Below, piece after piece: positions 15,700 to 23,071 of a DNA stretch of 45,519 nucleotides; within the stretch, counting starts at the first letter, position 1; each line of letters opens with the position of its first letter. Made by a program: the position numbers and the translations under genes. The stretch comes from Oscillibacter sp. (GTDB lineage: Bacteria; Bacillota; Clostridia; Oscillospirales; Oscillospiraceae): assembly GCA_014799925.1 (NCBI GenBank), contig JAAVHC010000041.1, forward strand, positions 1-45,519. The letters run 5' to 3'. A model generated the notes under the pieces. That model did no database searches, was not told where the DNA came from, and saw nothing but the letters and a program-made list of their open reading frames with translations.

Positions 15700-15795
15700 T
15701 CAACCCAGCATGGGAAGGATAAAACTCGCCAGCATGGTAAGTACCAGAATCCCGATGATCACGCGGGAAAGGATTTTCACCCATTTCTGACTCAT
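15700..15795 (-). CDS. 31-aa single-pass membrane peptide
   Basis: The start ATG overlaps the DUF951 stop (ATGA), so translation is coupled. The peptide is MSQKWVKILSRVIIGILVLT followed by an 11-residue hydrophobic end: a short basic N-terminus and one membrane helix. In size and pattern it resembles the 31-aa Prli42/DUF4044-type peptides of Firmicutes, one of which anchors the Listeria stressosome. That similarity is my judgement by eye, not a database result. Confidence 0.6.
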   Translation of the reverse strand: MSQKWVKILSRVIIGILVLTMLASFILPMLG

Positions 15796-15986
15796 GTCTG
15801 CGCCTCCTGACTCAAGATTTTTTTGATGGCCTTTTCCGCCTTGCTCCGGGGGAGCATCAGCTCGTGCCCGCAGGTCTCGCACCTGAGCTTGATGTCCATC
15901 CCCAGCCGTCCGATCACCCACGTTTTGCCGCCGCAGGGATGCGGCTTCTTCAGCTCCACCCGGTCATTCAATTTCAAATCCAACAA
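15792..15986 (-). CDS. DUF951 domain-containing protein
   Basis: A 64-residue protein with the DUF951 pattern: DLKLNDRVELKKPHPCGGK, then IKLRCETCGHELMLPRSK. Cys18, Cys36 and Cys39 probably bind a metal, and the fold is a small beta barrel. The family is widespread in Firmicutes and of unknown function. It is coupled to the downstream 31-aa membrane peptide. Confidence 0.9.
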   Translation of the reverse strand: MLDLKLNDRVELKKPHPCGGKTWVIGRLGMDIKLRCETCGHELMLPRSKAEKAIKKILSQEAQT

Positions 15987-16066
15987 GAAATCACCTTATC
16001 CTTTCACCGGTCAAGCACTGCGCCGCATACACTGTCCTATCTGAAAAAACAAGGACGGTGCGGCAT

Positions 16067-16948
16067 ATGCGTAGGAATGAATATTTACCAGAGGGCGTGG
16101 GCCCCCTGTTTCCGGAAGATCAGCCCCTGAGCGTCCTCCGCGACGCTATGGAGAACCAGACGGTGCTGGAGGGCATGGCCATCCGCTGCGATGGACGGAG
16201 GGACCTGACGGTCCGCTTCGGCGGCTATGAGGGAACCATTCCCCGTCAGGACGTCATCCATCCCGCCATCAGCGGCGCGGAGCGGGACATCGCGGTCCTC
16301 TCCCGCGTGGGCAAGCCGACCTGCTTTACCGTTACCGGCATGGAGGTGGACGGCGGCGGGAGGCCCCATTTTACCCTTTCCCGCCGCTCGGCCCAGGAGC
16401 AGGCCATCGCGTATCTGCTGGAGCACAGCGCTCCCGGCGGCATCCTTCCCGCCAGGGTCACTCATCTGGAGAGCTTCGGGGCCTTTGTAGACCTGGGGTG
16501 CGGGGTCACGTCGCTGATCCCGCTGGAGAATATCTCCGTCTCCCGTATCCCCCATCCCTCCGCGCGGCTCCGGGTGGGGCAGGATGTCCTGGTCATGGTC
16601 ACCGGCATTGACTCCACCGCCTGCCGGTTCTATCTGTCCCACAAGGAGCTGCTGGGGACGTGGCTGGAGAACGCCGCGGCTTTCTCTCCAGGAGACGCTG
16701 TCCCCGGCATTGTCCGGGGCGTCAAGGAGTACGGGATTTTCATCGAGCTGACGCCCAACCTGTCCGGGCTGGCGGAATGGCGGGGGGACGCGGCCCCCGG
16801 CGACGCGGTTTCGGTATACATAAAGTCCATCCGGCCTGATACACGGAAGATCAAGCTCCAGATCATCCAGAATCTGGGACCCGCCGGAAAGCCGCCGGAG
16901 ATCCAATACTTTATAACAGACGGACAGATTTGCGATTGGGCGTATTAA
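16067..16948 (+). CDS. S1 RNA-binding domain protein
   Basis: 293 residues made of OB-fold S1-like units at about residues 30-115, 130-195 and 205-275. The clearest is GILPARVTHLESFGAFVDLG followed by SLIPLENIS; a second has GDAVPGIVRGVKEYGIFIEL. Such proteins resemble a shortened ribosomal S1/RpsA-type protein without the full repeat set. ATG at 16067 is favoured over the in-frame GTG at 16058, which sits almost on the AAGGA ribosome site. It ends tail to tail with rarA, overlapping by 4 bases. Confidence 0.88.
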   Translation: MRRNEYLPEGVGPLFPEDQPLSVLRDAMENQTVLEGMAIRCDGRRDLTVRFGGYEGTIPRQDVIHPAISGAERDIAVLSRVGKPTCFTVTGMEVDGGGRPHFTLSRRSAQEQAIAYLLEHSAPGGILPARVTHLESFGAFVDLGCGVTSLIPLENISVSRIPHPSARLRVGQDVLVMVTGIDSTACRFYLSHKELLGTWLENAAAFSPGDAVPGIVRGVKEYGIFIELTPNLSGLAEWRGDAAPGDAVSVYIKSIRPDTRKIKLQIIQNLGPAGKPPEIQYFITDGQICDWAY

Positions 16949-18213
16949 GGAGATTCCCCCTTGATCTTGTCCCAGTAAGCCTTTGCCGCCTGCTCGGTCT
17001 TGTTGTCGCCGTACTGGTAGTAGGTTACGCCTGTCAGCTCGTCGGGCAGATACTGTTGCTTCACCCAGTGGCCGGGGAACTCGTGGGGATACAGATACCC
17101 CTGCTCCCGTTCCTGGCCGGTGGTGTCGGCATGGACGTTCTGCAATTCCCTTGGGACGGACCCGGTCCGTCCCTTTTTTACGTCCGCCCAGGCTGCGCCG
17201 ATGGCGCTCACCACACTGTTGGACTTGGGCGCGGTGGCCAGCAGGACGGCCGCCTGGGCCAGAGGAAGCTGTGCCTCCGGAAGCCCCAGCTGCATGGCGT
17301 TGTCCACGCAGGCCTTCACGATGGCGACGGCCTGGGGGTAGGCCATCCCCACGTCCTCGCTGGCGGAGCAGAGAAGGCGGCGGCAGGGAGTAATGAGGTC
17401 CCCCGCCTCCAGGAACCGGGCCAGATAGTGCAGGGCCGCGTCCGGGTCGCTGCCCCGGAGGGACTTCATCAGAGCCGACGCCAGATCGTACATGGCGTCG
17501 CCGCCCCGGTCGTAGCGCATGGCGCTGCGCTGGCTCACCTGCTCCGCGTCCGCCACGGTCAGCAGCAGCTTTCCGCCCTCCGCCGGAGCCGCCTCGTACA
17601 GCAGCTCCACCGCGTTCATGGCCTTGCGCACGTCCCCGCCGCAGGCGTAGGCGATGTAGTCCGGTACGCCCTCCTCCCAGGAAAGGGGGAGAGGGCTCTC
17701 CTTTTGTACCAGCGCCAGGGCCCGCTCCACGGCGGGGCGGACGTCGCCGGCGGTGACGGGCTTGAACTCAAACACCGTGCTCCGGCTGAGAAGGGCGGCG
17801 TAAACATAGAAATAGGGGTTCTCCGTGGTGGAGGCGATGAGGGTGATGGACCCGTTCTCCATGAACTCCAGGAGGGACTGCTGCTGCTTCTTGTTGAAGT
17901 ACTGGATCTCGTCCAGGTACAGCAGCGCCCCGCCGGGAGCCATCAGCGTTCCCACGTCCCCGATGATGGCCTTCACGTCCTGGAGGGACGCGGTGGTGGC
18001 GTTGAGGCGGTACAGGGTCCGGTGGGTGCGCCTGGCGATGATGTTGGCGATGGTGGTCTTGCCGGTGCCGGAGGGACCGTAAAAGACCATGTTGGCGTCG
18101 GTGCCCTTTTCAATGAACCGGCGCAGCAGGGCGCTGGGGCCCAGCAGGTGCGTTTGGCCGACGACCTCATCCAGCGATTGGGGCCGGATGCGGTCCGCTA
18201 ACGGTTGGTCCAT
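16945..18213 (-). CDS. rarA: Replication-associated recombination protein A (AAA ATPase)
   Basis: A 422-residue AAA+ ATPase of the RarA/MgsA/WRNIP1 family acting at stalled replication forks. Signature RIRPQSLDEVVGQTHLLG, Walker A GPSGTGKTT, Walker B ALLYLDEIQYFNK, sensor 1 IASTTENPYF, and the C-terminal tetramer domain with HEFPGHWVKQQYLP. AAAGGAG lies 11 bases upstream of the ATG. Confidence 0.96.
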   Translation of the reverse strand: MDQPLADRIRPQSLDEVVGQTHLLGPSALLRRFIEKGTDANMVFYGPSGTGKTTIANIIARRTHRTLYRLNATTASLQDVKAIIGDVGTLMAPGGALLYLDEIQYFNKKQQQSLLEFMENGSITLIASTTENPYFYVYAALLSRSTVFEFKPVTAGDVRPAVERALALVQKESPLPLSWEEGVPDYIAYACGGDVRKAMNAVELLYEAAPAEGGKLLLTVADAEQVSQRSAMRYDRGGDAMYDLASALMKSLRGSDPDAALHYLARFLEAGDLITPCRRLLCSASEDVGMAYPQAVAIVKACVDNAMQLGLPEAQLPLAQAAVLLATAPKSNSVVSAIGAAWADVKKGRTGSVPRELQNVHADTTGQEREQGYLYPHEFPGHWVKQQYLPDELTGVTYYQYGDNKTEQAAKAYWDKIKGESP

Positions 18214-18249
18214 GGGCGGTCACGCTCCTTTCCTTTTTTGCGGGGGATG

Positions 18250-18316
18250 TTCTTTTCTTTGTGAGCAGAGAAAAGAACCAAAAGAAAAACTTTTTTCGGC
18301 AAAACTACGTTTTGCC
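18250..18316 (-). terminator. Two hairpins between the GNAT gene and rarA
   Basis: GGCAAAAC-N3-GTTTTGCC (18298-18316) is followed on the minus strand by a T-rich tract and then by a second stem based on GTTCTTTTCT (18249-18277). They lie just past the GNAT stop and could end its transcript. Confidence 0.5.
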
Positions 18317-18338
18317 TTTGCTTTGCCTCTTACAGTTT

Positions 18339-18848
18339 TTACAGGTCCAGCTCGTACCTGTAGTCGACAAACTCCCTGCCGCCGCCCCGCTTTTTCTGGA
18401 TAAGCGTCTCCGCAATGCGGAAGCCAAACTTTTGGGCGATGGCGTTGGAGCCGGGGTTCTCGCTGCTGATGACGGCGGTGATCTTCTTCGCGCCCCGGCT
18501 CCTGGCATAGCCGATCATTCCGCCCGCCATCTCTGTGGCGTAGCCCTGCCGCCAGAACCTTTTATGGACGCAGTAAGCGATGTCGTACACGCCGTCCGCA
18601 GGGATGAAGCTGCATGTCCCAATGCGCTCGCCGGTGAACTTGTCCTCGGCGATGAGGTAGCAGCACTCCGGGTCCTCCCCCAGGGCCTGGATCTGGCGGA
18701 AATATTCATCGCTGACGGCCTCCATTGTCTCGTCCAGGAGGTATTCGCCCATCTCCGGGTCGTTCCAGATGCTTATGGCGAAGGAGGCGTCCGCCGGGGC
18801 GAAGCCCCGCAGATAGAGGCGGGGGGTCTCGATATGTTCGATCTTCAT
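18339..18848 (-). CDS. GNAT family N-acetyltransferase (RimJ/RimL-like)
   Basis: 169 residues, opening IETPRLYLRGFAPADASFAI, the RimJ/RimL-type start. Core: DIAYCVHKRFWRQGYATEM (acetyl-CoA loop RQGYAT) and SSENPGSNAIAQKFGF. The ATG at 18846-18848 has AGGAGA 7 bases upstream; the longer frame runs through repeat sequence and is rejected. The substrate is unknown. Confidence 0.92.
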   Translation of the reverse strand: MKIEHIETPRLYLRGFAPADASFAISIWNDPEMGEYLLDETMEAVSDEYFRQIQALGEDPECCYLIAEDKFTGERIGTCSFIPADGVYDIAYCVHKRFWRQGYATEMAGGMIGYARSRGAKKITAVISSENPGSNAIAQKFGFRIAETLIQKKRGGGREFVDYRYELDL

Positions 18849-18882
18849 TTCAATTTCTCCTGCACTCAACACTCTCCCGTCA

Positions 18883-18942
18883 CCGTGCGGCTGAGTGGAT
18901 CGATCCGCGCAGCAAAGAGCGAGTTTGGCCGTCCGCCTAGGA
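18883..18942 (-). repeat. Dispersed repeat, copy 2 (supplies the stop of the LURP-one-like gene)
   Basis: On the minus strand it reads TCCTAGGCGGACGGCCAAAC, then CGCTCTTTGCTGCGC, and ends GCCGCACGG. Its TCC TAG forms the final Ser and stop of the gene at 18937-19407. Confidence 0.8.
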
Positions 18943-19407
18943 CCGCCTGCACTTCTCCGCGTCGATGGCAAGGACCACCATCAGGGCGCACAGGGCGTTG
19001 CCGGGGTCCTCCACGTCAATCACATAGGTGTCGGTCCACTGGAACAGCTCCTTGCCGATGGCGGCCACCAGTCCCTGGCCGGGGCTGGTGATAGAGTAAT
19101 CCCACTCGGTCCAGCTGCCCTCTACCTGCCAGTCGCTGCAATCAAAGACGAACCGGGGGGTGAAAAGGGTAAATTCCTTTTTCAGGCACCCCAGATACTC
19201 GCCGTAGGCGTACAGCTCGAACTGGGGCAGGAAGGTCATCACCCGCTCCTGGACGGTGCCGATATGCTGGCCGTTGGCGTCCAGAATGTGGAGGCAGTGG
19301 CCCCAGCTGAGCTTGCCCTCCACGGTGAAGAGGGTGTTTCCGGCTTCATCGTAGATGTCATAGCTGTCGAACCAGGAGAACATGCGCTGTTTAAATAGCA
19401 TTTTCAT
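18937..19407 (-). CDS. LURP-one-related (scramblase-like fold) protein
   Basis: A 156-residue protein with the LOR/Tubby-like beta barrel pattern: MLFKQRMFSWFDSYDIYDEA, TLFTVEGKLSWGHCLHILDA, GTVQERVMTFLPQFELY and a final hydrophobic helix VIDVEDPGNALCALMVVLAI. The bacterial members have no firm function; some are proposed to contact membranes. The last Ser and TAG come from a dispersed repeat, so the ancestral C-terminus may differ. Confidence 0.85.
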   Translation of the reverse strand: MKMLFKQRMFSWFDSYDIYDEAGNTLFTVEGKLSWGHCLHILDANGQHIGTVQERVMTFLPQFELYAYGEYLGCLKKEFTLFTPRFVFDCSDWQVEGSWTEWDYSITSPGQGLVAAIGKELFQWTDTYVIDVEDPGNALCALMVVLAIDAEKCRRS

Positions 19408-19506
19408 GGTGCTTCCTCATACTGTTTTCGTTTACAATGTTGTAATTCGTTACCGGGCGGAAATCTAGGAATAGCAATGGGTTTAGGCTCGGAATAAAAG
19501 CTTTTT

Positions 19507-19627
19507 TGATACTTTTTCTTTCAATTATAGGTATCAAGGGTTACCGTGCGGCGGATTGAGCCAAACTGCGCAGAAAAGAGCGGATTTGGCCGTCCGCCCA
19601 GGACCTTTTTCTTTCAAGAAAAAGTAT
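19507..19627 (+). repeat. 121-bp repeat, copy A (inverted relative to 24292-24412)
   Basis: All 121 bases match the reverse complement of 24292-24412. Similarity continues with about one quarter of bases changed to roughly 19441. The core at 19544-19605 is copy 3 of the dispersed repeat family. The ends carry short complementary A/T runs (ACTTTTTCTTTC and CTTTCAAGAAAAAGT). Confidence 0.95.
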
Positions 19628-19726
19628 CGCTTTTCCGGCCCTGCCGCTGGACAGGAGGGCCGGACCAAGCACAGATGATATATTATTTCTGAACATAAAG
19701 TTCGGAAATAATATCATTTGATCAGA

Positions 19727-19766
19727 GCCGTTTTGCTCGCCGCCATAAACGGCGGCAACCGCAAAA
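19727..19766 (+). repeat. Palindromic element shared with the left edge
   Basis: GCCGTTTTGCTCGCC, a small GCC/GGC hairpin, then CCGCAAAACATGGCA. The same halves with a different loop occur on the minus strand at about 167-211. Both copies have another strong hairpin 15-20 bases upstream, indicating one mobile or structured element. Confidence 0.6.
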
Positions 19767-19888
19767 CATGGCACATATTACTTCCGGCCTTTCCGTTCGG
19801 AAGTAATAAATATTAGTGTATCATATTTTTGTCCGGACTGCAACCTGGTTGCCGCGCAAAAAAACTGTGGAATTTTTCATTTTTCCTA

Positions 19889-19917
19889 TTGACAATTTCC
19901 ATCTCCTGTTGTATGGT
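19889..19917 (+). promoter_or_regulatory. Promoter of the GntR/ABC operon
   Basis: TTGACA (19889-19894), 17-bp spacer, TATGGT (19912-19917). Confidence 0.85.
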
Positions 19918-19920
19918 TAG

Positions 19921-19932
19921 TTACATAAGTAA
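19921..19932. promoter_or_regulatory. Likely GntR (YtrA-type) operator
   Basis: TTAC-ATAA-GTAA dyad immediately downstream of the -10 box, at the expected start site. It fits the short AT-rich palindromes bound by YtrA-subfamily GntR repressors and predicts autorepression. Confidence 0.6.
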
Positions 19933-19976
19933 TGAACCACTTGACCGATGGACCAAAGTAGAAAGGAGAGAAGCTT

Positions 19977-20342
19977 TTGAATGAGCGACTGACGGAGCAG
20001 AAATCCATCTACCTCCAGATCAGCGAGATGATCGAGACCGATATCTTACGAGAAATCCTGCTGGAGGAGGAGCAGGTGCCCAGCACCAACGAGCTGGCGA
20101 AGCTCTACACCATCAACCCCGCCACCGCCGCCAAGGGCGTGGGTCTGCTGGTGGACGAGGGCATCCTTTACAAACGGAGAGGAATCGGCATGTTCGTCTC
20201 CAGGGGAGCGAGAGAAAAGATCCTTGCCAAGCGCAGGGCCGCGTTCGCGGAAAACCACGTGGTCCCCCTGCTGGCGGAGGCCAGGAGCCTGGGGATCTCC
20301 AAGGAAGAATTACTGACTATGATAGGGGAGAGAAACATATGA
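19977..20342 (+). CDS. GntR family regulator, YtrA subfamily
   Basis: A 121-residue protein consisting of the GntR winged helix (SIYLQISEMIETDILREILL, then VPSTNELAKLYTINPATAAK) and only a short C-terminal dimerisation tail, as in YtrA. The start is TTG at 19977, with AGGAG 8 bases upstream; the overlapping ATG is out of frame. It is the first gene of an ABC-transporter operon and presumably represses it. Confidence 0.93.
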   Translation: MNERLTEQKSIYLQISEMIETDILREILLEEEQVPSTNELAKLYTINPATAAKGVGLLVDEGILYKRRGIGMFVSRGAREKILAKRRAAFAENHVVPLLAEARSLGISKEELLTMIGERNI

Positions 20343-21214
20343 GCCTGCATTGCGAGAACATCATAAAGACTTACAGCGGCAAGGACGTGCTGCAAGACGT
20401 GACCCTGGACCTTCAGCCCGGGAAGATCTACGGCCTCATCGGCCGCAACGGCGCGGGAAAAACCACCCTGCTCTCCATTCTTTCCGCCCAGAACCCCGCC
20501 AGCAGGGGAACCGTCACACTGGACGGAGAGCCTGTGTGGGAGCACCGGAAGAGCCTGGCGAAAATCTGCTTTTCCCGGGAACTGAACGCCAACGCCGAGA
20601 GCGGCCTGGCCTCCATGAAAGCCAAGGAGTACCTGCGTATCGCGTCTACTTACTACGAGGACTGGGACAAGGCTCTGGAGGAGCGGCTGGTGAAGCTGTT
20701 CGACCTGAACGTGAAGAAGAAGTTCGGCAAGATGAACAAGGGACTGCTGTCCATGATCACCATCATCGTGGCCCTGTGCTCCAAGGCGCCCTACACTTTT
20801 CTGGACGAGCCGGTGGCGGGGCTGGACGTGGTGGCCCGTGAGCGGTTCTACAAGCTGCTGCTGGAGGAGTATACCGGCTCCGGACGGACCTTTGTGGTCT
20901 CCACCCACATCATCGAGGAGGCCGCCGACGTGCTGGAGGAGGTCATCATCCTCCACGAGGGCAGGATCCTCATTGAGGCCGATACCCAGGCGTTTGTGGA
21001 CAGCGCCGTCCACGTCAGCGGAAAGGCCGAAGAGGTGGACGCCGCTACCGCCGGCCTGGAGGCCCACCATCCGGAGACCGTGGGCCGCAGCAAGGGCGTG
21101 ACCGTGTTTCTCAAGCCCGGACAGAGCGTGGACGAGAGTTACGACGTGTCCGTCCAGCCGGTGAGCCTCCAGCGGGCCTTTGTGGCCCTGTGCGGGGAGG
21201 AGGAGGCCAAGTGA
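20339..21214 (+). CDS. ABC transporter ATP-binding protein
   Basis: The 291-residue nucleotide-binding subunit has Walker A GRNGAGKTT (35-43), Walker B YTFLDEP, D-loop GLD and H-loop STHII. The signature is MNKGLLSM instead of an LS(K/G)G form, with Asn in place of the usual Ser. It overlaps gntR by 4 bases and is followed by two permease genes, so it drives export or lantibiotic/antimicrobial-type resistance as in Ytr systems. The substrate is unknown. Confidence 0.93.
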   Translation: MSLHCENIIKTYSGKDVLQDVTLDLQPGKIYGLIGRNGAGKTTLLSILSAQNPASRGTVTLDGEPVWEHRKSLAKICFSRELNANAESGLASMKAKEYLRIASTYYEDWDKALEERLVKLFDLNVKKKFGKMNKGLLSMITIIVALCSKAPYTFLDEPVAGLDVVARERFYKLLLEEYTGSGRTFVVSTHIIEEAADVLEEVIILHEGRILIEADTQAFVDSAVHVSGKAEEVDAATAGLEAHHPETVGRSKGVTVFLKPGQSVDESYDVSVQPVSLQRAFVALCGEEEAK

Positions 21215-21873
21215 AGCGCAACCTGAGATTTTGGACCCGGTATACCTGGGAGAGCGCGGGAGCGACCCTGAGCTGTGCGGCGGTCCTGGCGGTCATCGCT
21301 CTGTTCGGCGCGGAGGGGCTGGATTTCGGCACGTTTGCCACCGTGATGCCTTACTTCCTGCTCGTTTCCGCCATCCTCATGATGCTGATGATCAACACCG
21401 GATGCCAGACGCTGTATGTACCCCTGCTGCTGTCCATGGGAGAGACCAGGCGGAACGTACTGCTGGGCTTCCACTACTACCGGGCGCTCATCATCGCCGT
21501 GACGCTGGCGGCGTGCGCCCTGATCTGGCTGCTGGCGCCGGGCGAGGTGTCCGCCATCGGCCTGCGGAGCATCCCGACGCTCCTGTGCGTACTGATTATC
21601 GCCTCCGCGGCGGGGAGCGTTATGGGGACATTGTTTGTAAAATGGAAATGGCTGGGTATGGTCGTCATTATCCTGCTCTGCGGTGTCGCAGGAGGCACGG
21701 TGGGCTTTGCCGGAGCGGCGGCCGGCGATGGGCTGTCCATCGCAAAGACCGCTGACATTGTGGCACATCTCATCAAGCTGCCCTGGTGGCTGCTGGCGGC
21801 GGCGCCGGTATCGCTGGGACTGGACATCGGGTTCCAGTGGCTGCTGCTGCGGCGGCAGGAAGTGAAGCTGTAA
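21211..21873 (+). CDS. ABC transporter membrane protein (first permease)
   Basis: 220 residues with about six membrane segments (near residues 18-38, 47-66, 93-112, 122-142, 149-170 and 193-212). The GTG start at 21211 overlaps the ATPase stop by 4 bases and has GGAGGAGG just upstream. It shows no recognisable family motif beyond its position. It likely pairs with the next gene as a heterodimeric permease. Confidence 0.8.
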   Translation: MKRNLRFWTRYTWESAGATLSCAAVLAVIALFGAEGLDFGTFATVMPYFLLVSAILMMLMINTGCQTLYVPLLLSMGETRRNVLLGFHYYRALIIAVTLAACALIWLLAPGEVSAIGLRSIPTLLCVLIIASAAGSVMGTLFVKWKWLGMVVIILLCGVAGGTVGFAGAAAGDGLSIAKTADIVAHLIKLPWWLLAAAPVSLGLDIGFQWLLLRRQEVKL

Positions 21874-21886
21874 GGAGGGAGAGCGC

Positions 21887-22603
21887 GTGAACTTCTTTAT
21901 CAAACATCTGAAGGTGAACCGGAGCGGCGTGCTGATTATGCTGATTTTCCAGGCGGCTCTGTTCCTGACGGGCTTTCTGATCGTGGTGTGCATCAACGCC
22001 TTTGTCAACCAGGACCGGGACTATGCGGCCATCGGCTCCATGATGGCGCTGATGGCCACCGTTTTCGGCGGCCTGGTCCGGGGCAACGGCGGGGCGCACC
22101 GCTACCATATGGCGGTCTCCATGGGCCGGACCCGGCGGTCCTATATGCTGGCGGACCCCATCCTTACGGTAATGAACTGTGTGATAGGCGTTGCTTTCGC
22201 GTGGGTGCTGAACAAGTTTGAGCTGTGGGTCTATACCCTGCTGTATCCCGGCTGGGAGCTGGATTTTGACCTGCACAGCGAGATGAAGTGGTGGTTCTAT
22301 GTGATCTTCATCGCGGGCATCTGCGTCGCGGATTTCTGCTTCGGGGCTTTGCAGCTGAGATTCGGCGCCAAGGGCTTCGCCGCCATCTGGTTTCCCTGCT
22401 GCTTCGCGCCCATGATCATCAGCAACGCGGTACACGCGGCCCAGGAGGAAGGGACCAGTCTGCTGGCCCAGATCGGGCGGGGCATCCTGTTCCTGGCGGG
22501 GCTGCTCAGTCCGGCCATTTGGGCGGCGGCGGGCATCGTGCTCCTGCTGGGATTGATCGTCCTGAGCGTCATATGCTACCGGACGGCGGAGGCGAAGATG
22601 TAG
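21887..22603 (+). CDS. ABC transporter membrane protein (second permease)
   Basis: 238 residues with about six membrane helices. HYRYHMAVSMGRTRRSY-like region (actual residues HRYHMAVSMGRTRRSYM) is the cytoplasmic coupling segment common to small ABC-2-type permeases encoded beside YtrA-type regulators. GTG start with AAGGAGG upstream. Same operon as the preceding genes. Confidence 0.82.
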   Translation: MNFFIKHLKVNRSGVLIMLIFQAALFLTGFLIVVCINAFVNQDRDYAAIGSMMALMATVFGGLVRGNGGAHRYHMAVSMGRTRRSYMLADPILTVMNCVIGVAFAWVLNKFELWVYTLLYPGWELDFDLHSEMKWWFYVIFIAGICVADFCFGALQLRFGAKGFAAIWFPCCFAPMIISNAVHAAQEEGTSLLAQIGRGILFLAGLLSPAIWAAAGIVLLLGLIVLSVICYRTAEAKM

Positions 22604-22629
22604 CGGGGCTTTTGAACGGAGGGAGACTT

Positions 22630-22986
22630 TTGAGACCGGTATATTGGATGCTTGCGGCGTTCTGGTTCCTGTTTCTCTTTGTGCTTCTTCCACAGAGAGG
22701 GAAGAGGAACGCGGCGGTCATACGTCACATCAGACGAAAAGGAAAAAAGGAGAGGGAAGCAATGGAGACTCTGGCAAAGCAGTTTATCGGCAAGGAGTGC
22801 ATTATTTATACCATTACGTCCAACGACGGCAGCGTGCAGGGCACCATCAGGGAGGTCGGCGGCGGGGGGATGGTCCTTGAGGACGCCCAGGGGCAGATAC
22901 AGGCGGTCAATCTGGAATATGTGACCAGGATACGGGAATACCCAAGGAACAAAAAGGGGAAGAAGAAATCGGTCGTGCTGGACTGA
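22630..22986 (+). CDS. DUF6897-like small protein with N-terminal membrane helix
   Basis: From a TTG at 22630 the protein is 118 residues: one membrane helix (about 5-21, WMLAAFWFLFLFVLLP), a basic linker, then a compact beta domain KQFIGKECIIYTITSNDGSV to VTRIREYPRNKKGKKKSVVL, which I recognise as the small Sm-like DUF6897 family. An ATG at 22762 with AAGGAG 9 bases upstream would give only the 74-residue domain, and both products may exist. The function is unknown; the basic KKGKKKS tail suggests nucleic-acid or membrane contact. Confidence 0.75.
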   Translation: MRPVYWMLAAFWFLFLFVLLPQRGKRNAAVIRHIRRKGKKEREAMETLAKQFIGKECIIYTITSNDGSVQGTIREVGGGGMVLEDAQGQIQAVNLEYVTRIREYPRNKKGKKKSVVLD

Positions 22987-23004
22987 ACTGGAGAGAAATT
23001 CTGC

Positions 23005-23033
23005 TTGACAAATATGTCTCCGCACGGTATTGT
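23005..23033 (+). promoter_or_regulatory. Promoter of the BIG2 lipoprotein gene
   Basis: TTGACA (23005-23010), 17-bp spacer, TATTGT (23028-23033), so the lipoprotein is transcribed separately from the ABC operon. Confidence 0.8.
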
Positions 23034-23071
23034 GATAAAGAGAAAACTTCAATACTGTGGAGGATAACGCA

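Larger units (their letters stand above)
19408..19976. other. Repeat-rich intergenic region before the GntR operon
   Basis: It holds about 67 bases related to 24413-24478, the 121-bp repeat (19507-19627), a hairpin built on TATTATTTC and GAAATAATA (about 19680-19713), the GCCGTTTTGCTCGCC element (19727-19766), an ATTACTTCCG/CGGAAGTAAT hairpin (about 19777-19808), and the gntR promoter. I see no gene. Confidence 0.7.
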
